The notes beneath the pieces are model-generated. The model was not told where the DNA came from and ran no database searches. It was given only the letters and a program-made list of their open reading frames with translations. A stretch of DNA of 31,510 nt from Thermoplasmata archaeon (lineage in GTDB: Archaea; Thermoplasmatota; Thermoplasmata; Lutacidiplasmatales; UBA184). A program made the position numbers and the translations under genes. Of this stretch, positions 23,337 through 31,057 are shown piece after piece. Each line of letters begins with the position of its first letter. The stretch's first letter is position 1. The stretch lies in assembly GCA_030039865.1 (NCBI GenBank), contig JASHUS010000127.1, positions 1 through 31,510 of the forward strand, given 5' to 3'.

Positions 23337-23369
23337 GGCATCGCGCCGGCGGAAGAAGAGAGACGGGGC

Positions 23370-23378
23370 GTATAAGCG
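23370..23378 (-). promoter_or_regulatory. TATA box for pdxS (possibly also read in the thi direction)
   Basis: The plus strand reads CGTATAAGC; the minus strand GCTTATACG is centred about 38 nt before the pdxS ATG, giving a leader of about 10 nt. Read on the plus strand, the same box would start a transcript near 23401 that contains the whole riboswitch. Confidence 0.55.
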
Positions 23379-23408
23379 CGACCCCGCGAATTCTGGTCAC
23401 CCGTCACG

Positions 23409-23417
23409 GTTATCACT
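23409..23417 (+). promoter_or_regulatory. possible TATA-like box for the thi operon
   Basis: The sequence GTTATCACT is centred about 26 nt before 23439, just where the riboswitch begins. It competes with the stronger TATA at 23370-23378 as the promoter of the operon. Confidence 0.35.
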
Positions 23418-23435
23418 CCGGCCGAGGTGGAACGT

Positions 23436-23531
23436 CCCGCAGGGGGAGCTGGGAACCGGCTGAGAGGACGAGGACCACCTCGTCGACCCCACAAACCTGC
23501 TCGGGATAATGCCCGCGAAGGGAACGCGATG
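23436..23531 (+). ncRNA. TPP (THI-box) riboswitch
   Basis: All conserved parts of the TPP aptamer are present in order. GGGGG (23442-23446) pairs with CCCC (23487-23490) as P2. P3 is AGCTGG/CCGGCT (23447-23452 with 23456-23461). The pyrimidine-binding CTGAGA follows at 23460-23465. An optional P3a stem is GACGAGG/CCTCGTC (23467-23473 with 23478-23484). The P4/P5 pyrophosphate arm has ACCTG (23495-23499), CGGGATAATGCCCG (23502-23515) and GCGAAGGGAA (23515-23524). P1 is short (possibly CGC 23438-23440 with GCG 23526-23528), so the outer limits are approximate. It would sense thiamine pyrophosphate and control the thiBPQ transporter that follows. TPP riboswitches are known in Thermoplasmata among archaea. 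Confidence 0.94.
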
Positions 23532-23548
23532 CGGCACCTAGCGACGCT

Positions 23549-23568
23549 CTCGGTCGGCCTCGACCGAG
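23549..23568 (+). promoter_or_regulatory. start-codon hairpin, likely riboswitch expression platform
   Basis: CTCGGTCG (23549-23556) and CGACCGAG (23561-23568) form a perfect 8-bp stem with a GCCT loop. The stem ends one base before the thiB ATG (23570). It takes up most of the only purine-rich GAGG (23566-23569) in front of the start. The position suggests that it hides the ribosome landing site. No U-tract follows, so translational control is more likely than termination. Confidence 0.7.
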
Positions 23569-23569
23569 G

Positions 23570-24736
23570 ATGACGGCCGAAGCGCCGCCGGCCCCCGCTC
23601 GGCGCCGTCTCCGCACACCGGGGCGCCTCGGCCGGGCGTTCCTCGTCATCGCGGTCGCCCTCGTGGTCGTCATCGCGAGCTTCGGCGTCGCGGAGTACCT
23701 GGCCGCGGACTCAGGGGAGACGACGCTGGTCGTCTACACCTATTCGAGCCTGTTCGGCGGATCGGGGACTCCGGGGTTCGACGCGGTCTTCGGTCCGTTC
23801 GAGGCCGCGCACCACGTGCGGATCGACGTGGAGTACCCGCCCGGAACGCTCGTCAGCACGCTGCTCGCCCAGCAGAACGCCCCCGCGGCCGACCTCGTGA
23901 TCGGGCTCGATGAGATCACCGCGCCCCAGGCGGAGTCGTACCACCTCCTGACGCCGTACGCCCCCCCCGAGCTCGCGAACGTATCGGGCTCGCTCGTCGA
24001 CGAGCTGAGCCCCGATCACGGCGTCGTGCCGTACGAGTACGGCTACCTGGCCATCGACTACAATCTGTCGTTCGCGGCCGCGACCCACGGCGCGGTCGCG
24101 CAGGCGACCCTGCCCGACTTCGCCGACAACGCGAGCTGGGCGCGGCAGCTCCTCATCGAGGACCCGACCGTCGACATCACGGGCGAGGAGTTCCTCGCCT
24201 GGGAGGTCGAGTACTACGAGACCGTCCTGCACCAGAACTGGACCGGGTTCTGGAAGGACGTGCTCCCGAACCTCGACTACAAGCCCGCGCCGGACTGGGC
24301 CACGGCGTTCTCGGAGTTCACCACGCCGCCCGATAGCCCGGCGATGGTCGTCAGCTACTCGACCGATCCCGCATACGCCGCGTACTACAACCAATCCGGC
24401 CAGTACAATTCCACGGTCAGCTGGTGGAACGGTACGGCGTACGGCTGGCGGACGATCTACGGCATCGGGATCGTCGCCGGCAGCCGCCACCTCACGCTCG
24501 ACGAAGAGTTCGAGAACTGGTTCCTCGGCGGCGCGGTCCAGTCCCAGATCCCCACCAACGAGTGGGAGTACCCGGCGAACCAGACGGTCCCCGTGCCGAG
24601 CGTCTACGACGCGGCGATCGATCCCGCGACGATCGTCCCGCTCAACGACGCGACGACGCCCGCCGGGCTCGCGAGCTCGATCGGTGGTTGGGTGACGACG
24701 TACCAGGAACTCGCGGACCAGTACCTGCCGCCATGA
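23570..24736 (+). CDS. thiB: thiamine ABC transporter substrate-binding protein
   Basis: The 388-residue protein has an N-terminal membrane anchor (about residues 22-45) with no lipobox Cys. The extracellular part matches the ThiB/TbpA group of periplasmic-binding folds: LVVYTYSSLFGGSGTPGF, then PAADLVIGLDEI, PYEYGYLAIDYN, LLIEDPTVDITGEEFLAW and YSTDPAYAAYYN. It would capture thiamine or TPP outside the cell and hand it to ThiP. Specificity is supported by the TPP riboswitch in front and the thiB-thiP-thiQ order known from enterobacteria. The ATG follows the start-codon hairpin, and the stop overlaps the thiP start (ATGA). The fold is shared with iron-binding proteins, but the riboswitch decides for thiamine. 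Confidence 0.9.
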   Translation: MTAEAPPAPARRRLRTPGRLGRAFLVIAVALVVVIASFGVAEYLAADSGETTLVVYTYSSLFGGSGTPGFDAVFGPFEAAHHVRIDVEYPPGTLVSTLLAQQNAPAADLVIGLDEITAPQAESYHLLTPYAPPELANVSGSLVDELSPDHGVVPYEYGYLAIDYNLSFAAATHGAVAQATLPDFADNASWARQLLIEDPTVDITGEEFLAWEVEYYETVLHQNWTGFWKDVLPNLDYKPAPDWATAFSEFTTPPDSPAMVVSYSTDPAYAAYYNQSGQYNSTVSWWNGTAYGWRTIYGIGIVAGSRHLTLDEEFENWFLGGAVQSQIPTNEWEYPANQTVPVPSVYDAAIDPATIVPLNDATTPAGLASSIGGWVTTYQELADQYLPP

Positions 24737-26355
24737 GACGGCCCCTGCGCGGTCTCTTCGCCGCCGGACCGGTCGTCGCCTTCGTCCTCGCGTTCGCCTT
24801 GGTGCCCGCCGCGCTCCTGTTCGCGACCTCGATCGAGGCGGCGGGAGGATGGGGCGCTCTGGGTGCCGTCGTCCGTGCCCCGCTCAACGCGGCTTCGATC
24901 TCGAACTCGCTCGTCCAGGGAGGTCTCTCCGCGGCGCTCGCGGTCGCGCTCGGCTACCCCGCGGGCGTCTTCTTCGGACGATACGCGTGGCCCGGCCGCA
25001 CCGTCGTCCGCTCGTTCCTCCTCCTTCCGTTCCTGCTGCCGAGCCTCGTCGTCGTGCTCGGCATCCTGGACCTGTTCGGGCCGGGGGGCCTGCTCTCCGC
25101 GATCGCGCCGTTCGTCACGTTCTTCGGCGGGGGCCTCCCCGGGATCGTGGCGGCGAACCTCGTCTTCAACGTCCCGATCGTCGTCCTCTTCACATCGATC
25201 GCCTGCGAAGGGACGTCGGCCGAGCTCGAGGAAACCGTCGCGACCCTCGGGGGCAGCCCGGCTCGGGCCTATCGCGACGTCTGGGCCGGCCCGAGCGCAG
25301 TCGGCGCGGCGGTCGGGGCGACCCTCACGTTCCTGTTCTCCGCGCTCTCCTTCGCCCCGCCGCTCGTCCTCTGCGGGCCCCGGTGCTACACCGTCGAGGC
25401 GCGGATCTGGTCCCTCGACCAGGTCTTCCTCAGCCCCGCGAGCGCCGGCGTCCTCGCCCTCGTGATGGTCGGGCTCTTCCTCCTCCCGACGCTCGCCTAC
25501 CTCGCCCTCCTCGCCCGACTGCGGGCGATGCCCGGGCGCCGGTCCCGCGCGCTGCGATCGCTCTCCGGGCGGGACCCCGTCGCCGTCGGGCTCGCCGCCG
25601 AGACCATCGCGGTCCTCGGCGTGGTCGCCCTCGTGCTGGGGGCCGTGGCGTACCGCGCCGTGGCGCCCCTCGGAAGGGCGGGGGCCGGGTCGGCCTACCG
25701 GGCGCTGTTCGCCCCGGCCACGACGGCCCGGCTCGGGATCTCGGCGTGGGGTCTGATCGGCAACACCGTCTTCTTCGCGAGCGTCGCCGCCCTGATCGCG
25801 CTGTTGGTCGGCATCCCCGCCGGCTACGCGGTCGCGCACCGGCCGGTCCGCGCGTCGGGCCTCGGCCTGTTCGTGTTCCTGCCGCTCCTGCTCTCGCCCG
25901 TCGTCCTCGCGTTCGCGCTGGCGTCGTTCTGGCGGCCCCTCCTCGGCGGCGAGTCGACGATCTGGGTGCTCGTGATCGTCAGCCAGTCGATCCTCGCGAT
26001 CCCGTTCGCGCTCCAGAGCCTCGAGATCCCGCTCACCGGACTCGGGCCCGGGGCGCGCGAATCCGCGACGACCCTTGGGGCGAGCCCGTGGGGCGCGTTC
26101 CTCGACGCGGATCTCCCGAGGGTCCGCGAGGGGCTCGTGACCGCGAGCCTCTTCGCGTTCGCGCTCGGGCTCGGCGAGTTCACCGCGACTTACTTCCTCG
26201 TGACCCCGCAGTTCACCACGCTGCCCGTCGCACTCTACCGTCTCCAAGAGGCGCGTCAGTTCGCGGTCGCGGACGCGGACGCAGGACTTCTCCTCGTCCT
26301 CAGCTTCGCCGTCTTCCTCGCGGTCGTCCTCGGAGGTCGACGTGTCGAGCTCTAG
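24733..26355 (+). CDS. thiP: thiamine ABC transporter permease (two fused modules)
   Basis: The 540-residue membrane protein has two homologous permease modules, each with about six helices. Each module carries the cytoplasmic EAA loop that docks on the ATPase: LEETVATLGGSPARAYRDVW (residues 165-184) and RESATTLGASPWGAFLDADL (442-461). This two-in-one layout is that of ThiP and of FbpB-type permeases. The first EAA loop has EETV for EAA but keeps the G-x-S/P pattern (LGGSP). Its ATG overlaps the thiB stop, and the gene's 3' end overlaps thiQ by 14 nt, so the three subunits are translationally coupled. Confidence 0.9.
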   Translation: MRRPLRGLFAAGPVVAFVLAFALVPAALLFATSIEAAGGWGALGAVVRAPLNAASISNSLVQGGLSAALAVALGYPAGVFFGRYAWPGRTVVRSFLLLPFLLPSLVVVLGILDLFGPGGLLSAIAPFVTFFGGGLPGIVAANLVFNVPIVVLFTSIACEGTSAELEETVATLGGSPARAYRDVWAGPSAVGAAVGATLTFLFSALSFAPPLVLCGPRCYTVEARIWSLDQVFLSPASAGVLALVMVGLFLLPTLAYLALLARLRAMPGRRSRALRSLSGRDPVAVGLAAETIAVLGVVALVLGAVAYRAVAPLGRAGAGSAYRALFAPATTARLGISAWGLIGNTVFFASVAALIALLVGIPAGYAVAHRPVRASGLGLFVFLPLLLSPVVLAFALASFWRPLLGGESTIWVLVIVSQSILAIPFALQSLEIPLTGLGPGARESATTLGASPWGAFLDADLPRVREGLVTASLFAFALGLGEFTATYFLVTPQFTTLPVALYRLQEARQFAVADADAGLLLVLSFAVFLAVVLGGRRVEL

Positions 26356-27352
26356 CCCCCTCCTCGCGGTCGACCGCCTCTCGGCGGCGTGGGAAGGCAC
26401 GCCGGTGCTCCGCACGATCTCCTTCGCGCTCGACGCGGGCGAGTTCCTCGTCCTGCTCGGACCGAACGGCAGCGGCAAGACGACGCTCCTGCGCTGCCTC
26501 GCCGGGCTCGAGACGCCGACCGCGGGCGCGGTGCGGCTCGCCGGGTCCGACGTGACCGCGACGCCCGCGCACCGGCGGGGCATCGGGCTCATGTTCCAGG
26601 ACCCCGCCCTGTTCCCGCACCGCTCGGTCTACGAGAACATCGCCTACGCCCCGTTGCTCCAGCGGAGGCCCCGAACGGAGGTCGATCACGAGGTCGGGGA
26701 TCTGATCGGGCTGCTGCATCTCGAAGGCTTCGAGGACCGTCGTCCGGACCAGCTCTCGGGCGGAGAGCGGCAGCGCGTCGCGCTCGCCCGGACGCTCGCG
26801 GCGCGTCCGCGCGTCGTGCTCCTCGACGAGCCGTTCGCGTCGATCGACGTCGAGCTGAAGGCCGAGCTCCACGCGATCTTCCGCGCGGCGCTGCGCGCGC
26901 GCGGGACCGCGGCCATCCACGTGACCCACGATCGGGAGGAAGGTCTCTTCCTCGGGGATCGGGTCGGTCTGCTGTTCGACGGCCGGCTCGAGGCGCTCGG
27001 CCCGCCGTCCGAGGTGTACGAGAACCCGCGGACTCCCCGCGCGGCCCGGTTCCTCGGCTACAACGTCCTCTTCGGGGCGGAGGGCGCCCGGGCCGTGCAC
27101 CCGGAGGACCTCTCGATCGGGCCGGTCGACGGGCCCGGGGTCGTCGCGACCGCCCGGGCGGTGGGCACCCTGGGTCGCGAGACGCTCGTGATCCTCGAGA
27201 CGCCCGAGGGCGAGCGACTCGAGATGCGCTCGCGCGATCCGGCCCCTCGACTTTCGGCGGGATCGACCGTCCGTCTGATCGAGCGGCGGTCCTTCCCCCT
27301 CGTCGCCGACCCCGACCGGAGCGGCGAACCGGCGTCGCTCGGCGAGAGCTGA
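26342..27352 (+). CDS. thiQ: thiamine ABC transporter ATP-binding protein
   Basis: The ATPase of the importer has 336 residues and starts with GTG inside the end of thiP. Walker A is GPNGSGKT (40-47), the Q-loop is FQDPALFPHRSV (Gln86), the signature LSGGERQRVALART starts at 138, Walker B with D-loop is VVLLDEPFASID (158-169) and the switch His is in HVTHD (H196). The C-terminal ~100 residues look like a TOBE-type regulatory domain (from about 235), as in the MalK/PotA/FbpC group and longer than in E. coli ThiQ (about 230 residues). The next gene's TATA box overlaps its stop codon. Confidence 0.92.
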   Translation: MSSSSPLLAVDRLSAAWEGTPVLRTISFALDAGEFLVLLGPNGSGKTTLLRCLAGLETPTAGAVRLAGSDVTATPAHRRGIGLMFQDPALFPHRSVYENIAYAPLLQRRPRTEVDHEVGDLIGLLHLEGFEDRRPDQLSGGERQRVALARTLAARPRVVLLDEPFASIDVELKAELHAIFRAALRARGTAAIHVTHDREEGLFLGDRVGLLFDGRLEALGPPSEVYENPRTPRAARFLGYNVLFGAEGARAVHPEDLSIGPVDGPGVVATARAVGTLGRETLVILETPEGERLEMRSRDPAPRLSAGSTVRLIERRSFPLVADPDRSGEPASLGES

Positions 27353-27358
27353 TATCAC
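27351..27358 (+). promoter_or_regulatory. TATA-like box for aconitase
   Basis: The sequence GATATCAC overlaps the last bases of thiQ and is centred about 25 nt before the aconitase ATG (27379). It gives aconitase a promoter separate from the riboswitch-controlled operon. Confidence 0.55.
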
Positions 27359-27378
27359 CCCGGAGTCCCTAGTGGTCC

Positions 27379-30138
27379 ATGGGCTCCGTGGATCCCCTGG
27401 GCGTTTCCGAAAGCGTGCGACTCGGCGACGCCTCCTTCACCGTCTACCGGCCCGACCGGCTCCCGGGCGTCGATCCCGCCCGGCTCGCCCGGCGGCCGCG
27501 CACCGTGCGGGTGCTGCTCGAGAACATGATCCGCCACTTCGATCCCGCGAAGAGCGCGGTCGAGCCGCTCGTCGCGCTCGCCCACGGGGAGCCGATCTCC
27601 GAGCAGGTCGAGTTCGCGTTCTACCCGGAGCGCGTGCTCCTCCAGGACTTCACGGGCGTCCCGGTCGTGGTGGACCTTTCCACGCTGCGCAGCGCCGCCG
27701 CCTCCTCGAAGGTCGATCCCGCGCGGATCAGTCCGGTCGTGCCGGTCGACCTCGTCATCGATCACTCCGTGCAGGTCGACAGCTTCGGCTCGCCCCGCTC
27801 GCTCGGCGTGAACCTCGATCGCGAGTACGAGCGGAACCGCGAGCGGTACCGCTTCCTCCGGTGGTCGAAGGGCGCGTTCCACGGCGTGCGGATCGTGCCG
27901 CCCGGGAACGGCATCTGCCACCAGGTCAATCTCGAGTACCTTTCGTCGGTGGTCTCGGCGCGCCCGAACGGAGGAGGGACGGTCGCGTACCCGGACACGC
28001 TCATCGGGACCGATTCGCACACGACGATGGTCAACGGTGTCTCGGTCCTCGGATGGGGCGTTGGCGGCATCGAGGCCGAGGCGGTGATGCTCGGGGAGCC
28101 GTACTTCCTCGCGAAGCCGTTCGTCGTGGGCGTCGAGCTCACCGGCGCGCTCCCGGAAGGGGCCACCGCGACCGACCTCGTGCTCACGATCACGCGCCGG
28201 CTGCGCGAAAAGGGGGTCGTCGACAAGTTCGTGGAGTTCTACGGGCCGGGCGTCACGCACCTGCCCGTGCCCGACCGCGCCACCGTGTCGAACATGTGCC
28301 CCGAGTACGGCGCGACCGCCGCGTTCTTCCCCATCGACGGCGCGACCGTCGCCTACCTCGCCAGCACGGGCCGCTCGCCCGCGGACGTCGCCCGGGTCGA
28401 GGCGTACGCCCGGGCCCTCGGCCTCTGGGGATCCCCCGAGCCGGGGTCGGTCGACTACGACGACGTGCTCCGCATCGACATCGCGAGCGTCGTCCCGACG
28501 CTCTCGGGCCCCCGGAACCCCGAGGAGAGCGTCGCGCTGCCGAACGTACCGGCGGAGTTCCGCAAGTCGCTCGACGCGTACCGGAAGTCCCACCCGCGGC
28601 CGACGGACGGCGGTGCGCCGCACCCGTACCCGTCCGATGACCCGCTCCATCCGTACGACGGGGAGCGGGACCGTCCGGCGAGCGACGGGCTCGGGGGGTC
28701 GGAGCCGTCCGTGGGGGACGGCGCGGTCGTCATCGCCGCCATCACGAGCTGCACGAACACCTCGAACCCCTCGGTCATGGTCGGCGCGGGGCTGATCGCG
28801 AAGCGCGCGACGGAGCTCGGGCTGACGGTGCCGCCGCACGTCAAGACGTCCCTCGCGCCGGGCTCGAAGGTCGTGACCTCGTACCTCGAGCGCGCCGGCC
28901 TGATGCCGTACCTGGACCGGCTCGGGTTCGAGCTCGTCGGCTATGGCTGCACGACCTGCATCGGCAACTCCGGCCCACTCCCGCCCGCGATCGACCGCCA
29001 GGTACGGGCCGACGACCTCTACGTGGCCGCCGTCCTCAGCGGCAACCGCAACTTCGAGGCGCGGATCCACAACCTCGTTCGGGCGAACTACCTCGCGTCG
29101 CCGATGCTCGTCGTGGCGTACGCGCTCGCCGGGCGCATGGACCTCGATCTGAGCCGCGATCCGCTCGGCACGGCGAAGGACGGTCGTCCGATCTACCTCA
29201 AGGACCTCTGGCCGTCGAGCGAGGAGATCCGACGGCTGGTCGAGGCGAGCCTCGACGCGAGCATGTTCCGGGAGAAGTACCGATCGATCGAGGTGGGCGA
29301 CCCGCACTGGGAATCGCTCGACCCCCCCACCGGCCTCGAGTACCCGTGGAGCGGCGGCTCGACGTACCTCGCCGAGGCCCCGTACCTGCGGCTCCCGCCG
29401 CCGTGGCTCCCGTCGCCGCGGACGTTCGCGACCGGCGCCCGCGCCCTGCTCGTGCTCGGCGACCAGGTCTCGACCGATCACATCTCGCCCGCCGGCGAGA
29501 TCCCCGAGGACTCGCCCGCCGGACGGTACCTGCGCGAGCGCGGGGTCCCGGTCGCCGAGTTCAACACCTACGGGGCCCGTCGGGGCCACCACGAGGTGAT
29601 GATCCGCGGGACGTTCGCGAACGTCCGCTTGAAGAACCAGCTCGTCACCCCGAAGGAAGGCGGCTACACGATCCACCAGCCCGGCGACGAGGCGACGACG
29701 GTGTTCGAGGCGAGCGAGCGCTACCGGGCCGAGGGGACCCCGCTGCTCGTCCTCGCGGGCCGCAACTACGGTCAGGGGAGCTCGCGCGATTGGGCCGCGA
29801 AGGGCCCCCGGCTGCTCGGCGTCGGGGCCGTCATCGCGGAGAGCTACGAGCGGATCCATCGGTCGAACCTCGTCCAGATGGGCGTGCTGCCCCTCGCCTT
29901 CCGCTCGGGAGAGGGCGTTCGCTCGTTGAGCCTTTCCGGGCGCGAGTCGTTCGAGCTCGCCCTTCCCGACGGGGGCGCCCTTGTCCCCGGGGGCCGGGTC
30001 GCCGTGACCGCGACGGGCCCCGACGGACGGTCCCAGAGCTTCGAGACGACGATGCGGATCCAGTCGGCGACCGAGGTCGAGTACTATCGGGCCGGCGGTG
30101 TCCTGCCGTACGTCATGGCGCACCGGTTCGGGGCCTAG
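27379..30138 (+). CDS. acnA: aconitate hydratase, AcnA/IRP1 type
   Basis: Aconitase interconverts citrate and isocitrate in the citric acid and glyoxylate cycles. The 919-residue protein has the full AcnA layout. The N-terminal part shows LLENMIRHFDP, IDHSVQVDSFG, GTDSHTTMVNGVSVLGWGVG and MCPEYGATAAFFPID. Cluster ligands are Cys458 (ITSCTNTSNP), Cys524 and Cys527 (GYGCTTCIGNSG). The swivelling domain has DQVSTDHISPAGEI, GTFANVRLKNQLV and GRNYGQGSSRDWAAKG. A Pro-, Asp- and Ser-rich stretch (about residues 405-440) is a loop before the first cluster Cys. The ATG at 27379 fits a leaderless transcript. The last 26 bp overlap the convergent methyltransferase gene. Confidence 0.97.
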   Translation: MGSVDPLGVSESVRLGDASFTVYRPDRLPGVDPARLARRPRTVRVLLENMIRHFDPAKSAVEPLVALAHGEPISEQVEFAFYPERVLLQDFTGVPVVVDLSTLRSAAASSKVDPARISPVVPVDLVIDHSVQVDSFGSPRSLGVNLDREYERNRERYRFLRWSKGAFHGVRIVPPGNGICHQVNLEYLSSVVSARPNGGGTVAYPDTLIGTDSHTTMVNGVSVLGWGVGGIEAEAVMLGEPYFLAKPFVVGVELTGALPEGATATDLVLTITRRLREKGVVDKFVEFYGPGVTHLPVPDRATVSNMCPEYGATAAFFPIDGATVAYLASTGRSPADVARVEAYARALGLWGSPEPGSVDYDDVLRIDIASVVPTLSGPRNPEESVALPNVPAEFRKSLDAYRKSHPRPTDGGAPHPYPSDDPLHPYDGERDRPASDGLGGSEPSVGDGAVVIAAITSCTNTSNPSVMVGAGLIAKRATELGLTVPPHVKTSLAPGSKVVTSYLERAGLMPYLDRLGFELVGYGCTTCIGNSGPLPPAIDRQVRADDLYVAAVLSGNRNFEARIHNLVRANYLASPMLVVAYALAGRMDLDLSRDPLGTAKDGRPIYLKDLWPSSEEIRRLVEASLDASMFREKYRSIEVGDPHWESLDPPTGLEYPWSGGSTYLAEAPYLRLPPPWLPSPRTFATGARALLVLGDQVSTDHISPAGEIPEDSPAGRYLRERGVPVAEFNTYGARRGHHEVMIRGTFANVRLKNQLVTPKEGGYTIHQPGDEATTVFEASERYRAEGTPLLVLAGRNYGQGSSRDWAAKGPRLLGVGAVIAESYERIHRSNLVQMGVLPLAFRSGEGVRSLSLSGRESFELALPDGGALVPGGRVAVTATGPDGRSQSFETTMRIQSATEVEYYRAGGVLPYVMAHRFGA

Positions 30139-30940
30139 GCTCGCGGGCCGCGGCCCCCGGGGTGCGCGGGGACCGCCACGTCGCGAGCGCCTCGACCCGT
30201 CGGAACGTGACGGTCCGATCGCCGATCTCGGCGCGCGCGGCCTCGGCCGCGCGGTGCATCACCTCGGGCGGGACCCGGAGCGTCTGGCGGCTCGCGCGCC
30301 GCTCGAACATCTCGAGCCGCTTCGCGAGCGGCTCCGTGACCTCGCGGTCGCTGACGATCACGAGTTCGTTGGGCGGGATCTGTTCCAGGAGACGGCGCTC
30401 CCGGGTCGGGGGGCCCCCCGAGCGCGCGTCCTCGCGGATCGGGTAGCCCTCGCGCGCGAGATGCCGGAAGATCACCCGCCGGGCGTCGTTCGGCATCCCC
30501 GGGCCCGTCTCGCGCGGGCCCGTCCGGGGCGGGTGCACGAGCGCGACCGCCCCGAGCCGCCCCACCCGCTCGGCCTCGGCGAGAGCGGCGGGGGCGAGAT
30601 CGAGCAGGTGGAGCACGTGCACGAAGATCGCCGTGTCGAAGGCGCGGTCCGGGAACGGGAGGCGATACGCGTCGCCCTGGACGAGCCGGGGCAACCCCTT
30701 CGCGCGCGCCACGCCGAGCATCGCGCGCGACGCGTCGATGCCGGTCACGTCGAAGCCACGCTCCGACAGCGGCCCCGCGATGCGACCGGTCCCGACGCCG
30801 ACCTCGAGGATCGAGCGCACGCCCCGCTCCCGCAGCCGGTCGGCGATCGCGTCGAGCGTCGCCGCGTCGAGCGGCTCGCGCGTCGCGTCGTAGACCGGGG
30901 AGATCTGGTCGAACGCCGCGACGGCCTCGTAGACCGTCAT
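30113..30940 (-). CDS. class I SAM-dependent methyltransferase
   Basis: The 275-residue protein has a methyltransferase 11-type Rossmann core: motif I SILEVGVGTGR (43-53), acidic FDVTGIDASRAML (Asp69 contacts SAM), LVQGDAYRLPFPDRAFDTAI and the following VHVLHLLDL. The first residues (YEAVAAFDQISPVYDATREP) match the N-terminal cap of UbiE/MenG-like enzymes. The C-terminal ~100 residues are rich in Arg and Glu and are not diagnostic. The target could be a quinone, lipid or small molecule. The ATG at 30940 is about 27 nt from the TATA-like box at 30963-30972; an open frame continues upstream but crosses that promoter. Confidence 0.85.
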   Translation of the reverse strand: MTVYEAVAAFDQISPVYDATREPLDAATLDAIADRLRERGVRSILEVGVGTGRIAGPLSERGFDVTGIDASRAMLGVARAKGLPRLVQGDAYRLPFPDRAFDTAIFVHVLHLLDLAPAALAEAERVGRLGAVALVHPPRTGPRETGPGMPNDARRVIFRHLAREGYPIREDARSGGPPTRERRLLEQIPPNELVIVSDREVTEPLAKRLEMFERRASRQTLRVPPEVMHRAAEAARAEIGDRTVTFRRVEALATWRSPRTPGAAAREPRPRTGAP

Positions 30941-30962
30941 CGTCGCGGCCGAGATGGTCGGG

Positions 30963-30972
30963 GGTATTTTTC
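30963..30972 (-). promoter_or_regulatory. TATA-like box for the methyltransferase
   Basis: The minus strand reads GAAAAATACC, a clear AT-rich patch centred 27 nt before the ATG at 30940. It fixes that ATG as the start. Confidence 0.6.
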
Positions 30973-31057
30973 GACTGCGCGTTCGCGCCGGTCCGACACC
31001 GTCATCCCGAGCGGCGGTTGACCCCCTCACCTTCGGCTGGGCCGGAGGGAGGTTCCG

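Noticed and set aside
24604..26592. Long minus-strand frame opposite thiP and thiQ
   Set aside because: It is a charged, repetitive shadow of a membrane protein gene and has no recognisable domain.
27355..30123. A very long open frame (over 900 codons) antisense to aconitase
   Set aside because: High GC makes stop codons rare on the opposite strand. The translation is a low-complexity mix of Arg, Glu, Asp and Val without any domain, and the plus-strand aconitase is unmistakable.
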